64,000 nt of DNA from NCBI RefSeq assembly GCF_041468085.1, contig NZ_CP121014.1, forward strand, positions 248,001-312,000, read 5' to 3'. Of the stretch, positions 45,871 to 56,671 are shown in pieces (positions within the stretch are counted from its first letter, which is position 1; each line of letters opens with the position of its first letter). Source of the stretch: Tistrella mobilis. Lineage in GTDB: Bacteria; Pseudomonadota; Alphaproteobacteria; Tistrellales; Tistrellaceae. The notes under the pieces are model-generated. The model was not told the DNA's origin. It searched no databases and saw only the letters and a list, made by a program, of their open reading frames with translations. The position numbers and the translations under genes were made by a program.

Positions 45871-46728
45871 TCAGCCGCGTATCGCTGTGCGATACGCGGC
45901 GACCAGTGCCGCGACGGCCCGGCCGCTCCGGCCCTCGCGGTCACGGCTGTACAGCACCACCGGCAGCCGCGGCAGGCGGGGCAGGCCCAGCCGTTTCCCC
46001 ACATCCACGGCACCCATCGGCACCATGCGCGGCGACAGGGCGGCGATGCCCAGCCCCGCGGTGACGGCCGCCGCCACCGCGGTCACGCCGCCGCCGGTGA
46101 ACACCTCCGTCCAGCCGATGCCCGCCTGATCCAGCAGCGCGCCCGCCAGCACCCGCACGCCGCAGGGTTCCGGCATGGTCGCGATCGGCAGCGGCTCGCC
46201 GGGCCGGTGCTGCCAGCGGCCGGCGGCGAACCAGCCGAAGCGTTCCCGGGCGATGATCTCGCCGTCGTCGCGGCCGTCCTGGAAACGCACGATCACCGTG
46301 TCGATCTCGCGCCGGTCGAAGGCGCGCAGCAGCTCGCCCGAAGATCCGATGCGGATGCCGATCGACAGCTGCGGATCCTCGGCATTCATCCGCGCGATCA
46401 GCAGCGGCAGTTCCGGCCCGGCGACATGGTCGCTGATCCCGATGGTGAGCCGCCGCCGCTGTGGCGTCACCGCCGCACAGGCCCGGTCATGCGCGGCGAG
46501 CAGGGCCCGGGCCTGCTCCAGAAAGACCAGGCCACGGGCCGACAGCTCCACATGCCTTGGCGTGCGTTCGACCAGCCGGCATCCAAGCCTCTCCTCCAGC
46601 CGTTTCAGCTTCAGGCTGATCGCCGACTGCGTCGTGCGCCCGGCTTCGGCGGCACGGGTGAAGCTGCCGTAATCGGCAATGCGCACGAAGGCCTGAACGG
46701 CGTCGAGGTCGAGCGGGCGGTCGGACAT
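45871..46728 (-). CDS. LysR-family transcriptional regulator
   Basis: A 285-residue regulator with the N-terminal helix-turn-helix (VQAFVRIADYGSFTRAAEAGRTTQSAISLKLKRLEERLG) and a periplasmic-binding-like effector domain. Divergent from the tautomerase gene with a 111-bp gap containing the inverted-looking TCATTTCTGATATCGGAATTC region, so it probably regulates that gene. Convergent with the binding-protein gene. Confidence 0.92.
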   Translation of the reverse strand: MSDRPLDLDAVQAFVRIADYGSFTRAAEAGRTTQSAISLKLKRLEERLGCRLVERTPRHVELSARGLVFLEQARALLAAHDRACAAVTPQRRRLTIGISDHVAGPELPLLIARMNAEDPQLSIGIRIGSSGELLRAFDRREIDTVIVRFQDGRDDGEIIARERFGWFAAGRWQHRPGEPLPIATMPEPCGVRVLAGALLDQAGIGWTEVFTGGGVTAVAAAVTAGLGIAALSPRMVPMGAVDVGKRLGLPRLPRLPVVLYSRDREGRSGRAVAALVAAYRTAIRG

Positions 46729-46839
46729 GCGGTCCCGTCATTTCAGATCATCATTTCTGATATCGGAATTCATAGGATACCGAAATGACCGGGGCACGGC
46801 TAGCCTCGGGGCCTCACCCCATCTGATCAGGAGGTTCCG

Positions 46840-47220
46840 ATGCCGCTGGTTCACATCTCTCTGCGTGCCGGCAAGCCCGACGCCTGGCGCCAGGCCATTT
46901 TCGACGGCGTCTATCAGGCCCTGCGGGACACGTTCGACGTGCCCGAGGACGACCAGTTCATGACCATCCACGAGCACGCGCCCGCCAATTTCCGCTATGG
47001 CGCCCGGTGCTTCGGCATAGAGCGCAGCGACGATCTGGTCTATATCCAGCTGACGGTGAACGACACCCGCACCACCGACCAGAAAAAGGCGCTCTACCGC
47101 CGCCTGGCCGGGCTTCTGGCTGAAAATCCGGGGCTGCGGCCCCAGGATGTGTTCATCAATCTGGTCGAGGTTTCGACGGAGAACTGGTCCACCGGCAACG
47201 GCCTCGCCACCTTCGTCTGA
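46840..47220 (+). CDS. Tautomerase-family protein
   Basis: A 126-residue protein starting MPLVHISLRAGKPDAW, giving the catalytic N-terminal proline after Met removal. The body (VPEDDQFMTIHEHAPANF, VYIQLTVNDTRTTDQKKALY) fits the longer Tautomerase_2 group. Good ribosome site AGGAGG. Substrate unknown. Confidence 0.88.
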   Translation: MPLVHISLRAGKPDAWRQAIFDGVYQALRDTFDVPEDDQFMTIHEHAPANFRYGARCFGIERSDDLVYIQLTVNDTRTTDQKKALYRRLAGLLAENPGLRPQDVFINLVEVSTENWSTGNGLATFV

Positions 47221-47227
47221 GCAGCCG

Positions 47228-48136
47228 TCAGGTGCCCCCGCTCCACGCCCAGGGCGGGCGGCCCATCACCCGCTTGAAGGCGGTGCTGAAGGCGCTGTCC
47301 GACCAATAGCCCAGTTCGGCCGCAACCACCGAAACGGGATCGCGGGTGGTCTCCAGCCGGTCGGCGGCCAGCAGCATGCGCCAGCGGGTCAGATATGCCA
47401 TCGGCGCCTCGCCTGTGGTGTCGCGGAATCGGGCGGCGAAGGCCGATCGCGACATGCCGGCGGTGGTGGCGAGGTCCTGCACCGTCCAGCGGCGGGCGGG
47501 GTCGGCATGCATGGCGCCGATCGCCGCCGCCATGCGCGGATCCGCCAGCGCGAAGAACCAGCCGATGCGGCCGGGGGCCGCTCTGGCCATGCACAGCCGC
47601 AGCGCCTGAACCAGCATCATATGGGCCAGATGGCGGGCGATCAGCTGGCTGCCGGGGCGGGGGTCGTGCAGCTCGCCGATCATCCGCTCCACCGACCAGC
47701 GCAGCGCCTCGCGATCCGCCGGGGCATGAACATGCAGCACGGGCGGAAGGCCCGCCAGCAGCAGGCCGGCGCGGGCGCCGTCGACTGCGAAGCGGGCGCC
47801 GACCAGATACATGCCGCCGCCGCCGCCCAGCCGCACCACGCCGCCGTCGCGTGCCGGCGGGAAGATGTCGCGGGCGGCGACCGGCGTCAGCCCCGACCCG
47901 CTGGCCAGGGTGAACGACCGGCCGCTCGGCATCACGAAGCTTTCGCCCGCCTCCAGCCGCAGCGGATCGGCCAGGCCGTCGACCGTCAGCCAGCAGCCGC
48001 CGCGGGTGATGGCATAGCATTTGATATAGCCCTGCTGGTCGTCGAAGCGCACGGCCCAGTCGCCACCGGCATCGAAGCCGGCCGAGACATAGCTCTTCGG
48101 GCGGAGCAGGGAGAGGATCTCGGAGAGCGGGTCCAT
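47228..48136 (-). CDS. AraC-family transcriptional regulator with N-terminal cupin-type domain
   Basis: A 302-residue regulator. The N-terminal half is a cupin-like sensing domain (GYIKCYAITRGGCWL, ESFVMPSGRSF); the C-terminal half carries two helix-turn-helix units ([38 protein letters not shown]). The ATG at 48136 is preferred to the one at 48166. Divergent from the NAD-dependent epimerase gene, its likely target. Confidence 0.9.
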   Translation of the reverse strand: MDPLSEILSLLRPKSYVSAGFDAGGDWAVRFDDQQGYIKCYAITRGGCWLTVDGLADPLRLEAGESFVMPSGRSFTLASGSGLTPVAARDIFPPARDGGVVRLGGGGGMYLVGARFAVDGARAGLLLAGLPPVLHVHAPADREALRWSVERMIGELHDPRPGSQLIARHLAHMMLVQALRLCMARAAPGRIGWFFALADPRMAAAIGAMHADPARRWTVQDLATTAGMSRSAFAARFRDTTGEAPMAYLTRWRMLLAADRLETTRDPVSVVAAELGYWSDSAFSTAFKRVMGRPPWAWSGGT

Positions 48137-48277
48137 CACGGGCCTTTGGGGTGGCGGGATCGCCATCTCAGGACGATTGCGAAGATATTATGGAGGCTGC
48201 GGCATGGATCGTCCATGGGGCCGGGCCTATCCTGCGGCCTCGACGTTTTACCGATCCTGCAGCTTTGCGAGGTTGCC

Positions 48278-49186
48278 ATGCATGTCTTCGTCACCGGTGC
48301 CACGGGTTTCGTCGGCACGGCGGTCGTCCGCGACCTTCTTGGGGCCGGGCATCGGGTCTCGGGCCTGGCCCGGTCCGATGAAGCGGCCGCGGCCCTGGCC
48401 CGGGCCGGCGTTACCCCCATCCGCGGGGATCTGCGCGACACCGCCGGCCTTGCCGCCGCAGCGGCGGCTGCCGACGGGGTGATCCATGCCGGGTTCATCC
48501 ACGACTTCACTGATTATGTCGCGCATTGCGAAACCGACCGTGCCGCGGTGCGGGCGCTGGGGGCGGCCCTGGCCGGCACCGACCGGCCGCTGATCGTCAC
48601 CTCCGGCATCGGCGTGCTGCCCCAGGGGCGGCTCTGCACCGAAGACGATGCCCCGCGCGCCGGTGCGGGCGCCCTGCCGCGCGTCGCCTCGGAAGAGGCC
48701 GCCGCCGAGGTGCTGGCCGCCGGTGCCAGGGTCATGGTGCTGCGCCTGCCGCCCTCGGTCCACGGGGCGGGCGATCACGGTTTCGTGCCGATGCTGATCG
48801 ACATCGCCCGCCGGAGCGGCGCCTCGGCCTGGATCGGCGAGGGCGCCAATCTCTGGCCGGCCGTGCACCGCAGCGATGCCGCCCGGCTCTATCGCCTGGC
48901 GCTGGAGGCGGGGCAGGCGGGGGCGCGCTATCACGCCGTTGCCGAACAGGGCATCGCCTTCCGCGAGGTGGCGACCGCGATCGGAGAGGGGCTTGGCCTG
49001 CCCCTGCGTGCGGTCACGCCGGAGGAGGCGCCGGCCCATTTCACCTGGTTCACCCATTTCGCCGCCATGGACGTGCCCGCCTCGGCCACGATCACCCGCG
49101 ACAGCCTGGGCTGGGTGCCGACCGGGCCGGGGCTGCTTCACGACATCCGGACGGCGGGCTATTTCGGCGAGGAAGCCGGCGGCTGA
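48278..49186 (+). CDS. Atypical short-chain NAD(P)-dependent epimerase/dehydratase family protein
   Basis: A 302-residue Rossmann-fold protein with TGATGFVG at 6-13 and RLPPSVHGAGDHGFVP. The usual YxxxK active site is not seen where expected (RVASEEAAAEVL), as in several atypical SDR groups. The ATG at 48278 fits the nucleotide-binding strand (MHVFVTGATG). A much longer open frame upstream is a shadow of the AraC gene. Confidence 0.88.
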   Translation: MHVFVTGATGFVGTAVVRDLLGAGHRVSGLARSDEAAAALARAGVTPIRGDLRDTAGLAAAAAAADGVIHAGFIHDFTDYVAHCETDRAAVRALGAALAGTDRPLIVTSGIGVLPQGRLCTEDDAPRAGAGALPRVASEEAAAEVLAAGARVMVLRLPPSVHGAGDHGFVPMLIDIARRSGASAWIGEGANLWPAVHRSDAARLYRLALEAGQAGARYHAVAEQGIAFREVATAIGEGLGLPLRAVTPEEAPAHFTWFTHFAAMDVPASATITRDSLGWVPTGPGLLHDIRTAGYFGEEAGG

Positions 49187-49194
49187 ACGGCCGT

Positions 49195-49434
49195 TCAGAC
49201 CACCTCGCCCGCGACCCGCGCGCCCGGCGCCGCCAGCATCTCGCGCGGCAGATCCAGCCCGGCTGCCGCCAGATTGTCCTGCAGATGGTCCAGGCGCAAG
49301 GTGCCCGGGATCAGCAGGATGTCGGGCGCGCGCGCCAGCAGCCAGGCCAGCGCCAGCGGCCTGGCGCCATGGCCCATGCGGTTGACCAGGCGATCGCCGA
49401 GGCGGAAGGTGCCGGCCATGTTCTGCGTGGTCAT
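49195..49434 (-). pseudogene. Aldo/keto reductase remnant with internal deletion
   Basis: The 79-codon frame joins an N-terminal aldo/keto reductase piece (FRLGDRLVNRMGHGA) directly to a C-terminal piece (LALAWLLARAPDILLIPGT, LQDNLAAAGLDL). The catalytic Asp-Tyr-Lys-His part, about 200 residues, is missing. The frame is kept, so the deletion may be recent, but no enzyme activity is expected. Confidence 0.85.
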
Positions 49435-49704
49435 GATCGTCTCCTTGGCGGCGAGCGGGAATAGCAGCGGGAGCCAGGTGGAGCCGTCCGGCGACTGCAG
49501 GTCCCGGTATCGCCACTCTGGTGACGATGGCCGAGGGGGCGAGGGCCAGGGGGACGAGGGCCAGGGGTCCAGACCGCTAAGATAGGTAACAGTTCAGCCT
49601 ACCACTGCACGTTGCCACGGCTTTGCAAGCGATGGCCCATATTCTACACTTCTACCGGTAAGTTTTTTTACAGGTAGTGTAGCAATGCAAGAGGGCTGGT
49701 CGCT

Positions 49705-50460
49705 ATGATGTCGGAGAGATCATCCATCGATGAACTGATAAAAATCTTACCGATTGTTCTCATCGGATGTTATGCGGCTTATACTTTCGGGTTCGTTGTG
49801 GCCGTAGAACCAGAATTTCTACCCTTTATACAGCCGCTTGACATCGGAATTCCCCCGACGGGCTGTATTCTTATGATGCTGATCCTCTTCTTCTGCAGAT
49901 ATTGTTGGTATAAAAATTCCGTGCTGAGATTCGTCGATCTTGCGGAAAGAAAGGCAGAGGCAGAGAGGTGGGACGAGCGCCTCTATATCTCAATTTGTTC
50001 CGCATTCGGGCAAAAGAAATTTCTCTCCAGAATTGGAGGTTATTATTTGTTAGAGACTTATGTGGAAATTGCATTGGTAATTTTATTTTCTTTTGTCTTT
50101 TCTTTTAAGGAGAATGATTCAGGGATTGGAAACAATATGGTTTGTTATACATTTTTGTTTACGATCTTATTTATACTTGGGAATATTGCAATAAATTATA
50201 TCTTCTTTAATGGGTCTCCTCCTGAGAAAAAATTTGTATCGAAAATATTTATTGTGCCAATTATTTCGTCTCTATTTCTCGGTGTGATTTTCTCGCCTCC
50301 ATCGAAGCTCCACTGCCAGGTCAAAGAGGGGGAAACAGAAATTTTCTCAGGAAGGGTGCATATCATGCCGAATCTGCTCATCGGGCAAGACGGTGAGAGC
50401 AGGGTCTTGATCAGGCTCGACGGATCGAAATTTGTTAAATGCTTGGGGAGTCAGAAATAA
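49705..50460 (+). CDS. AT-rich gene for a predicted multi-pass membrane protein, function unknown
   Basis: A 251-residue protein I do not recognise. About five hydrophobic segments are visible: near 14-34, 50-69, 118-133, 145-168 and 182-198, with a soluble C-terminal ~50 residues (QVKEGETEIFSGRVHIMPN). Codon use is strikingly AT-rich (many TTT, ATT, AAA, TTA) in a ~70% GC window, a sign of recent transfer. GAGGG lies 9 nt before the first of two ATGs. It sits between a broken reductase gene and a TetR gene; 49435-49704 upstream holds no gene and becomes AT-rich from about 49575. Confidence 0.75.
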   Translation: MMSERSSIDELIKILPIVLIGCYAAYTFGFVVAVEPEFLPFIQPLDIGIPPTGCILMMLILFFCRYCWYKNSVLRFVDLAERKAEAERWDERLYISICSAFGQKKFLSRIGGYYLLETYVEIALVILFSFVFSFKENDSGIGNNMVCYTFLFTILFILGNIAINYIFFNGSPPEKKFVSKIFIVPIISSLFLGVIFSPPSKLHCQVKEGETEIFSGRVHIMPNLLIGQDGESRVLIRLDGSKFVKCLGSQK

Positions 50461-50463
50461 TAC

Positions 50464-51159
50464 TCACCCCACTCCCCTCCCGAAATCCGTCTCCGCCGCC
50501 TCCCGCAGTGCATCCGCCGCATGCTCCGGCGACGGTGCCGCCTCGTCGGGCAGAGGGGTGGTGGCGGAGAGGGCGCGGGCGACGACGGTCATGTAGATGC
50601 GTTCCACCTCTTGCGGCAGGGGGCGGACTTCCGTGCCGGTGACGCAGTAATGGGAGAGCAGGAATTCGCGCGCGCCCATCAGCATATAGGCCATCGGTTC
50701 CAGATCGGCATCCTGATAGCCGGGCAGTTCGCCCGCGGCATGGGCGCGGCGCAGCGCGCGGACATAGCCTTCGGCCAGATGGTCATAGAATTCGCGATGG
50801 GCTTCGGGGGCGAAGAATTCGGCCTCGTTGGTCAGGCGGTGCAGATAGGGATGTGTGGAGAGATAGGCGAAATTGGCCTCCAGGCCCACGCGTTCGCGTT
50901 CCAGCACCGTCCGGGCGTTGCGGGTGCGCTTGCGGATGAACTCCAGCATCCGCCGGCCCAGCGTCGGCAGCAGGCTGTCGAACAGGGCCTGGCGGTTTTC
51001 GAAATGCAGATAGACCGAGCCATGGGCGATGCCGGCCTCTTCGGCCACCCGGGCGATCGAGGTCTTGTCGTAACCCTTCTCGCCGATGGTCCGGGCGGCC
51101 GCCTGGATGATCGCCTCGCGCACCTGTTCCGCGCGCTCGTTGCGTCTGCGCCCCGCCAT
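50464..51159 (-). CDS. TetR-family transcriptional regulator
   Basis: A 231-residue regulator with IIQAAARTIGEKGYDKTSIARVAEEAGIAHGSVYLHFENRQALFD, the TetR DNA-binding domain. The C-terminal domain is helical. It lies downstream of the acyl-CoA ligase gene and ends the leftward catabolic block, so it is a candidate repressor of that block. It ends 3 nt from the AT-rich gene's stop, convergent with it. Confidence 0.9.
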   Translation of the reverse strand: MAGRRRNERAEQVREAIIQAAARTIGEKGYDKTSIARVAEEAGIAHGSVYLHFENRQALFDSLLPTLGRRMLEFIRKRTRNARTVLERERVGLEANFAYLSTHPYLHRLTNEAEFFAPEAHREFYDHLAEGYVRALRRAHAAGELPGYQDADLEPMAYMLMGAREFLLSHYCVTGTEVRPLPQEVERIYMTVVARALSATTPLPDEAAPSPEHAADALREAAETDFGRGVG

Positions 51160-51229
51160 GAATTCCGTCCTTCGGTTGACTGTCCGGCCACGGATGCCCG
51201 GCCACGGATGCCCGGCGCCGGATATTTTG

Positions 51230-52942
51230 TCAGGCGGTGCCGTCGAGTGCCTCCGCCACCATCCTGCGGATCAGATGCTTCTGGATCTTGCCCGACGCGG
51301 TGCGCGGGAAATCCTCGACCCATTCGATCCGTTCGGGAAGTTTTTGCCGTGCCAGCCCCCGCGATGCAACAAAATCGGCAATCGCCGCGCGATCGGGCAG
51401 GGCGGTGCCATCCTGTTCCGCATCACGGGCCGCCCGGGTCGGGATCAGCCAGGCGCAGACACCTTCGCCCAGGCGGGCATGGGGCATGGCGACCACGGCG
51501 GCTTCGCGCACCAGCGGGTGTTCGTGCAGCGCATCCTCGATCTCCTTGGCCGAGAGGTTCTCGCCGCCGCGGATGATCAGGTCCTTCTTGCGCCCGGTGA
51601 TCACCACCTGGCCCGCGGCCGAGACGGTGCCCAGATCGCCGGTTCTGAAATAGCCCTCGGGGTCGAAGGCTTCCGCGGTCGCCTCGGGGTCGGTATAGCC
51701 GCGGAACAGCGCCGGGCCGCGGGCCAGGATTTCGCCCTCCGCCCCGGGCGGCAGGGTGCGGCCGGCATCGTCGACCACCTTCACCTCCCAGCCGCTCACC
51801 GCGCCGTCGGTGACCGCGGCGGCTTCGGCCGAGACCGGGTCGGTGCCGGGATAGCCCTGGGTGATCATCGGGCATTCGCTCGACCCGTAGACCCGGAAGG
51901 CGGCAAGGCCGGGCAGGGCGGCGCGGGCGCGGCGCACCACTTCGGGCGGCACGGCGGCACCGCCGCAGGCGAAGATCTTCAGGCTGGCCGCCACCGGCGG
52001 CCTGCCGGCGGCGCGGGCGCTTTCCGCAGCCTGGGTCAGCTCCTGCAGGAAGGGGGTGGCGCCGATCATCACCGAAACGCCGTGTTCTTCGATCAGATCC
52101 AGCGCCTGGCTGCCGTCCCAGCGTTCCATGAACACGGTGGTCGTGCCGTGATAGAAGGGCAGTTCCATGCCGTAGGAAAAGCCGGTGACATGGGTCACGG
52201 GAGAGGGCATCAGGATCACCTGGCCCGGCTGCACGGCCCATGCCGCCATCGAATTCATCAGCGCCCGCCGCGAGGTCTCGTGGGCATAGAGCACGCCCTT
52301 GGGCCGGCCGGTGGTGCCCGAGGTGTACATCACCATCTTCAGCGTCGAGGCATCGGCCGGGGTGAAATCCTCGCCGAAATCCACGGCGCCGTCGTCTTCG
52401 GCCCCGCCCCAATCCTCCCAGGCATCGCAGCCGGCCGCCCCGCCGCGCACGGTGATGACGGTGCGCAGATGCGCCAGGCCGGGCTTCAGCCCCCGCGCCA
52501 TGGCGGCATAGTCGAAGCGCCGCCATTCCGCGGGCAGGACCAGAAGTTTCGAGCGCGCATCCCCCAGGATGAAGCCCACTTCGCGGTCGCGATAGATCGG
52601 CACGATCGGGTTGATCACCTGCCCGCCCAGCGCGCAGGCGAGATTCAGCACCACCGCCTCTTCCCAGTTGGGCAGCTGGAAGCTGACCACATCGCCGGGC
52701 ATCAGCCCCGCCTGCCGCATCCGCCGCGCCAGCTTCACCGCGCGGGTCAGGGCCTGGCCATAGGTCAGGCTGCCGGTTTCGGTGCGCAGCGCGATCCGGT
52801 CGGGCGTCTGGCGCGCGCGGTCGCGGGCATCATCGACCAGGGTGCGCCCGGACCATTCCCCCGCCGCCCGGCGCAGCCGGGTCTCGTCCGGGGTGTAACG
52901 CAGGCGGAAACCGCTCGGGTCGTCGACAAGGATGGTGGACAT
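51230..52942 (-). CDS. AMP-forming acyl-CoA ligase (cyclohexanecarboxylate-CoA ligase-like)
   Basis: A 570-residue ligase. P-loop MVMYTSGTTGRPKGV near 205, adenylate region VYGSSECPMITQG, YFRTGDLG, GRKKDLIIRGGEN and the C-terminal catalytic Lys in PRTASGKIQKHL. Overall sequence resembles the ligases for cyclohexanecarboxylate and related acids, but substrate is not proven. Part of the leftward block with a Liv transporter and beta-oxidation genes. Confidence 0.9.
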   Translation of the reverse strand: MSTILVDDPSGFRLRYTPDETRLRRAAGEWSGRTLVDDARDRARQTPDRIALRTETGSLTYGQALTRAVKLARRMRQAGLMPGDVVSFQLPNWEEAVVLNLACALGGQVINPIVPIYRDREVGFILGDARSKLLVLPAEWRRFDYAAMARGLKPGLAHLRTVITVRGGAAGCDAWEDWGGAEDDGAVDFGEDFTPADASTLKMVMYTSGTTGRPKGVLYAHETSRRALMNSMAAWAVQPGQVILMPSPVTHVTGFSYGMELPFYHGTTTVFMERWDGSQALDLIEEHGVSVMIGATPFLQELTQAAESARAAGRPPVAASLKIFACGGAAVPPEVVRRARAALPGLAAFRVYGSSECPMITQGYPGTDPVSAEAAAVTDGAVSGWEVKVVDDAGRTLPPGAEGEILARGPALFRGYTDPEATAEAFDPEGYFRTGDLGTVSAAGQVVITGRKKDLIIRGGENLSAKEIEDALHEHPLVREAAVVAMPHARLGEGVCAWLIPTRAARDAEQDGTALPDRAAIADFVASRGLARQKLPERIEWVEDFPRTASGKIQKHLIRRMVAEALDGTA

Positions 52943-52998
52943 GGGGCGCGGGGATCCTCAGGAGCACAGGGCACGGAACAACGGCGATGATCGTCACA

Positions 52999-53062
52999 AG
53001 CCGCCATTGAGGCGGCGGCCAAGGCCACGGCAGTGGCCGCTTGGGCCGAGGGCCTGAAAGAC

Positions 53063-53065
<3 letters not shown>
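52999..53065. repeat. Single copy of the 71-bp REP-like element
   Basis: Matches the tandem units at 33972-34200: the hairpins GCCGCC/GGCGGC and GGCCAC/GTGGCC, then CGAGGG and an AAAGACTC end. It abuts the livF stop codon, which is part of the element's TGAGTCTTT (minus strand). The gap 52943-53062 otherwise contains nothing recognisable. Confidence 0.85.
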
Positions 53066-54577
<1,512 letters not shown>

Positions 54578-54581
<4 letters not shown>

Positions 54582-55606
54582 GGCGTCTGCTCCTGCGGGC
54601 GGCGGGCATGCGGGGCGGGGGTGGCGCGTGCCGTCGCGCCACGCCGCGCGCGCAACGTCATCACCAGCCCCATCACGCCGCCGGGGATCGCCAGCACCAC
54701 GGCCAGCAGCATCAGGCCGGTGGTGATGTCGGCGATGCCGTGCATGGTGCGGGTGGCGTATTCGACCGCGCCGAACAGGATCGCGCCGATCGCCGGGCCC
54801 CAGAAGCTGCCCGCACCGCCCAGCAGGGCATAGAGCACCGGCTTGGTCGACATGCTCCAATGGGCGAGTTCGGGGGTGACGATCTGCATCCAGGGGGCAC
54901 TCACCGCGCCGGCGAAGGCGCTGGCGGCGCCCGAAATGGCAAAGGCGGCCAGGCGGTGGCGGTCGACGTCGAGGCCCAGGAACGCCGCGCGCACCGGATC
55001 CTGCCGGATCGCCCGGAAACTGCGACCGAGCACGCCATGCCCGGCCCACCAGAGCAGGGCAGAGGCCAGCCCGCAGGCGACCAGCATGAACCAGTAATAG
55101 GCGTCGCCCTGCGTCAGATCGATGGTGGCGATGCCAAGCTCGATCGTGGGGCGATAGATGCCGGTCAGCCCGTCATTGCGGCCCAGCCAATCGGTCTTGG
55201 TGATCAGCACATGGACCAGTTCGGCGAAGGCGAGCGTCAGTACGGCGAAATAGATCCCGCCCGAGCGGCGCAGCGCCACGATGCCGAAGACGATCGCGGC
55301 CAGCGCGCCCAGCCCGGTCGCGATGCCGAGCCACATCAGGAACGGCCCGCCGCCGGCCTGCTGGGGGCCGGCCGCCATGGCATAGGCGCCGATGGCGAAG
55401 AACATCGCCTGGCCGAAGGAGAGCAGGCCGATGGTGCTGAACAGCAGGTTCCAGGCCTGGGCAAACACGATGTTGACCAGCGTCAGCCCCGCAAGGAACA
55501 CCAGCCCCTGATTGAGCAGCGCGGGCGCCAGGGCGAAGAGGATCAGGCCCACCGCCAGCGGCCAGAGCGCCAGAAGCGGTGTCGTCCGGGTCGCAAGCGT
55601 CATCAT
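54578..55606 (-). CDS. livM: LivM-type ABC transporter permease
   Basis: A 342-residue inner-membrane permease with about nine helices and the conserved FAIGAYAMA, RSFRAIRQDPVRAAFLGLDV and AGAVSAPWMQIVTPE blocks of LivM. Overlaps livH and livG by 4 nt each. Confidence 0.93.
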
Positions 55607-56499
55607 GCCACCTGTGCGCGTCCCATCAGCCCCTGCGGCCGGATCAGCAGCACGGCGGCGAGGGCGACGAAGAAGAGGATGCCGGGATAATCCGGCAGGA
55701 AGACGGTGCCGAAGCTTTCGATCAGCCCCAGCATCACGGCTGCGATCGCAGCGCCCCGGATGCTGCCCATGCCGCCGACGATGATCACCCCGAAGGCCTG
55801 GAGCAGGAACACGCCGGCAAGGCTTGGCGACAGGCTCTGATTGGCGGCGAGCAGCCCGCCGGCAAGGCCCGCCAGGGCGAAGGCGATCACGACCGTGATC
55901 ATCAGCACCCGGCCGACGCGGATGCCCAGCAGCTTCGCCATCCAGCTGTCCATGGCGACCGCCCAGATCAGCTTGCCGAAGGTGGTCCGCTCCATCAGCA
56001 GGTCGAGGCCGATGAAGGCGAGCAGGCCGCAGGCAATCACGAACAGCGCGAATTCGGGCATGATCGCATCGCCCAGGAACACGGCACCGCCCAGCTCTTC
56101 AGGGGTCGGCACCGACATGAAGTTCAGCCCCCAGATCAGCTTGACCGCACCGTCGCAGACCAGCAGCAGGGCGTAGGTTGCGATCAGCACATAGGCGTCC
56201 TCAACCCCGCGCAGCCGCCGGAAGATGGCAAGATCGGCCAGCACCCCCAGCACGGCCACCGCCATGCCAGATGCCAGCGCCACCACCAGATACAGCCACA
56301 GCGGCACACCGCCGCCGCCTGCCAGCTGCAGCAGGGTGAAGGCGATATAGGCGCCGATCATGAAGAACCCGCCATGGGCGAAGTTCAGGATGTGCAGGAT
56401 GCCGAAGATCAGCGTCAGCCCCGCCGCCACCAGAAAGGTGGCGGCCGCCCAGGCCATGCCGTTGAACAGGATCAGCGCCAGATCGGCGAACGTCATCAT
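55603..56499 (-). CDS. livH: LivH-type ABC transporter permease
   Basis: A 298-residue permease: LILFNGMAWAAATFLVAAGLTLIFGILHILNFAHGGFFMIGAY is the typical LivH opening, and FGVIIVGGMGSIRGAA the closing motif. First gene after the binding-protein gene, separated from it by a 172-bp gap with an intrinsic-terminator-like hairpin. Confidence 0.94.
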   Translation of the reverse strand: MMTFADLALILFNGMAWAAATFLVAAGLTLIFGILHILNFAHGGFFMIGAYIAFTLLQLAGGGGVPLWLYLVVALASGMAVAVLGVLADLAIFRRLRGVEDAYVLIATYALLLVCDGAVKLIWGLNFMSVPTPEELGGAVFLGDAIMPEFALFVIACGLLAFIGLDLLMERTTFGKLIWAVAMDSWMAKLLGIRVGRVLMITVVIAFALAGLAGGLLAANQSLSPSLAGVFLLQAFGVIIVGGMGSIRGAAIAAVMLGLIESFGTVFLPDYPGILFFVALAAVLLIRPQGLMGRAQVA

Positions 56500-56567
56500 C
56501 GCCTCCGTAAGGCCGCATCGGGATGCGGAAGGTCGGGGTGCGCACCGTTGGCAATCCGATGCACACT

Positions 56568-56669
56568 GTCTCTCGAAAAAAAAGTGCAGCCACCGGGGAG
56601 GGGGTGCGGCCGGTCACCGGGGAGGCGCGATCGTCATGGCCGCGCCCCGGTGGCTGCAAGTCGAGAGAC
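56568..56669 (-). terminator. Intrinsic terminator or attenuator between binding-protein and livH genes
   Basis: Reading leftwards, GCAGCCACCGGGG (56657-56645 side) pairs with CCCCGGTGGCTGC (56598-56586 side), followed by ACTTTTTTTT. An outer pair GTCTCTCGA/TCGAGAGAC (56568-56576, 56661-56669) extends the structure. It starts right after the binding-protein stop and would let only part of the transcripts enter livHMGF, giving excess binding protein. Confidence 0.8.
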
Positions 56670-56671
56670 CG

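Noticed and set aside
47147-48277. N-terminal extension of the epimerase gene
   Set aside because: The frame is open upstream but antisense to the AraC gene; the Rossmann strand begins at the ATG at 48278.
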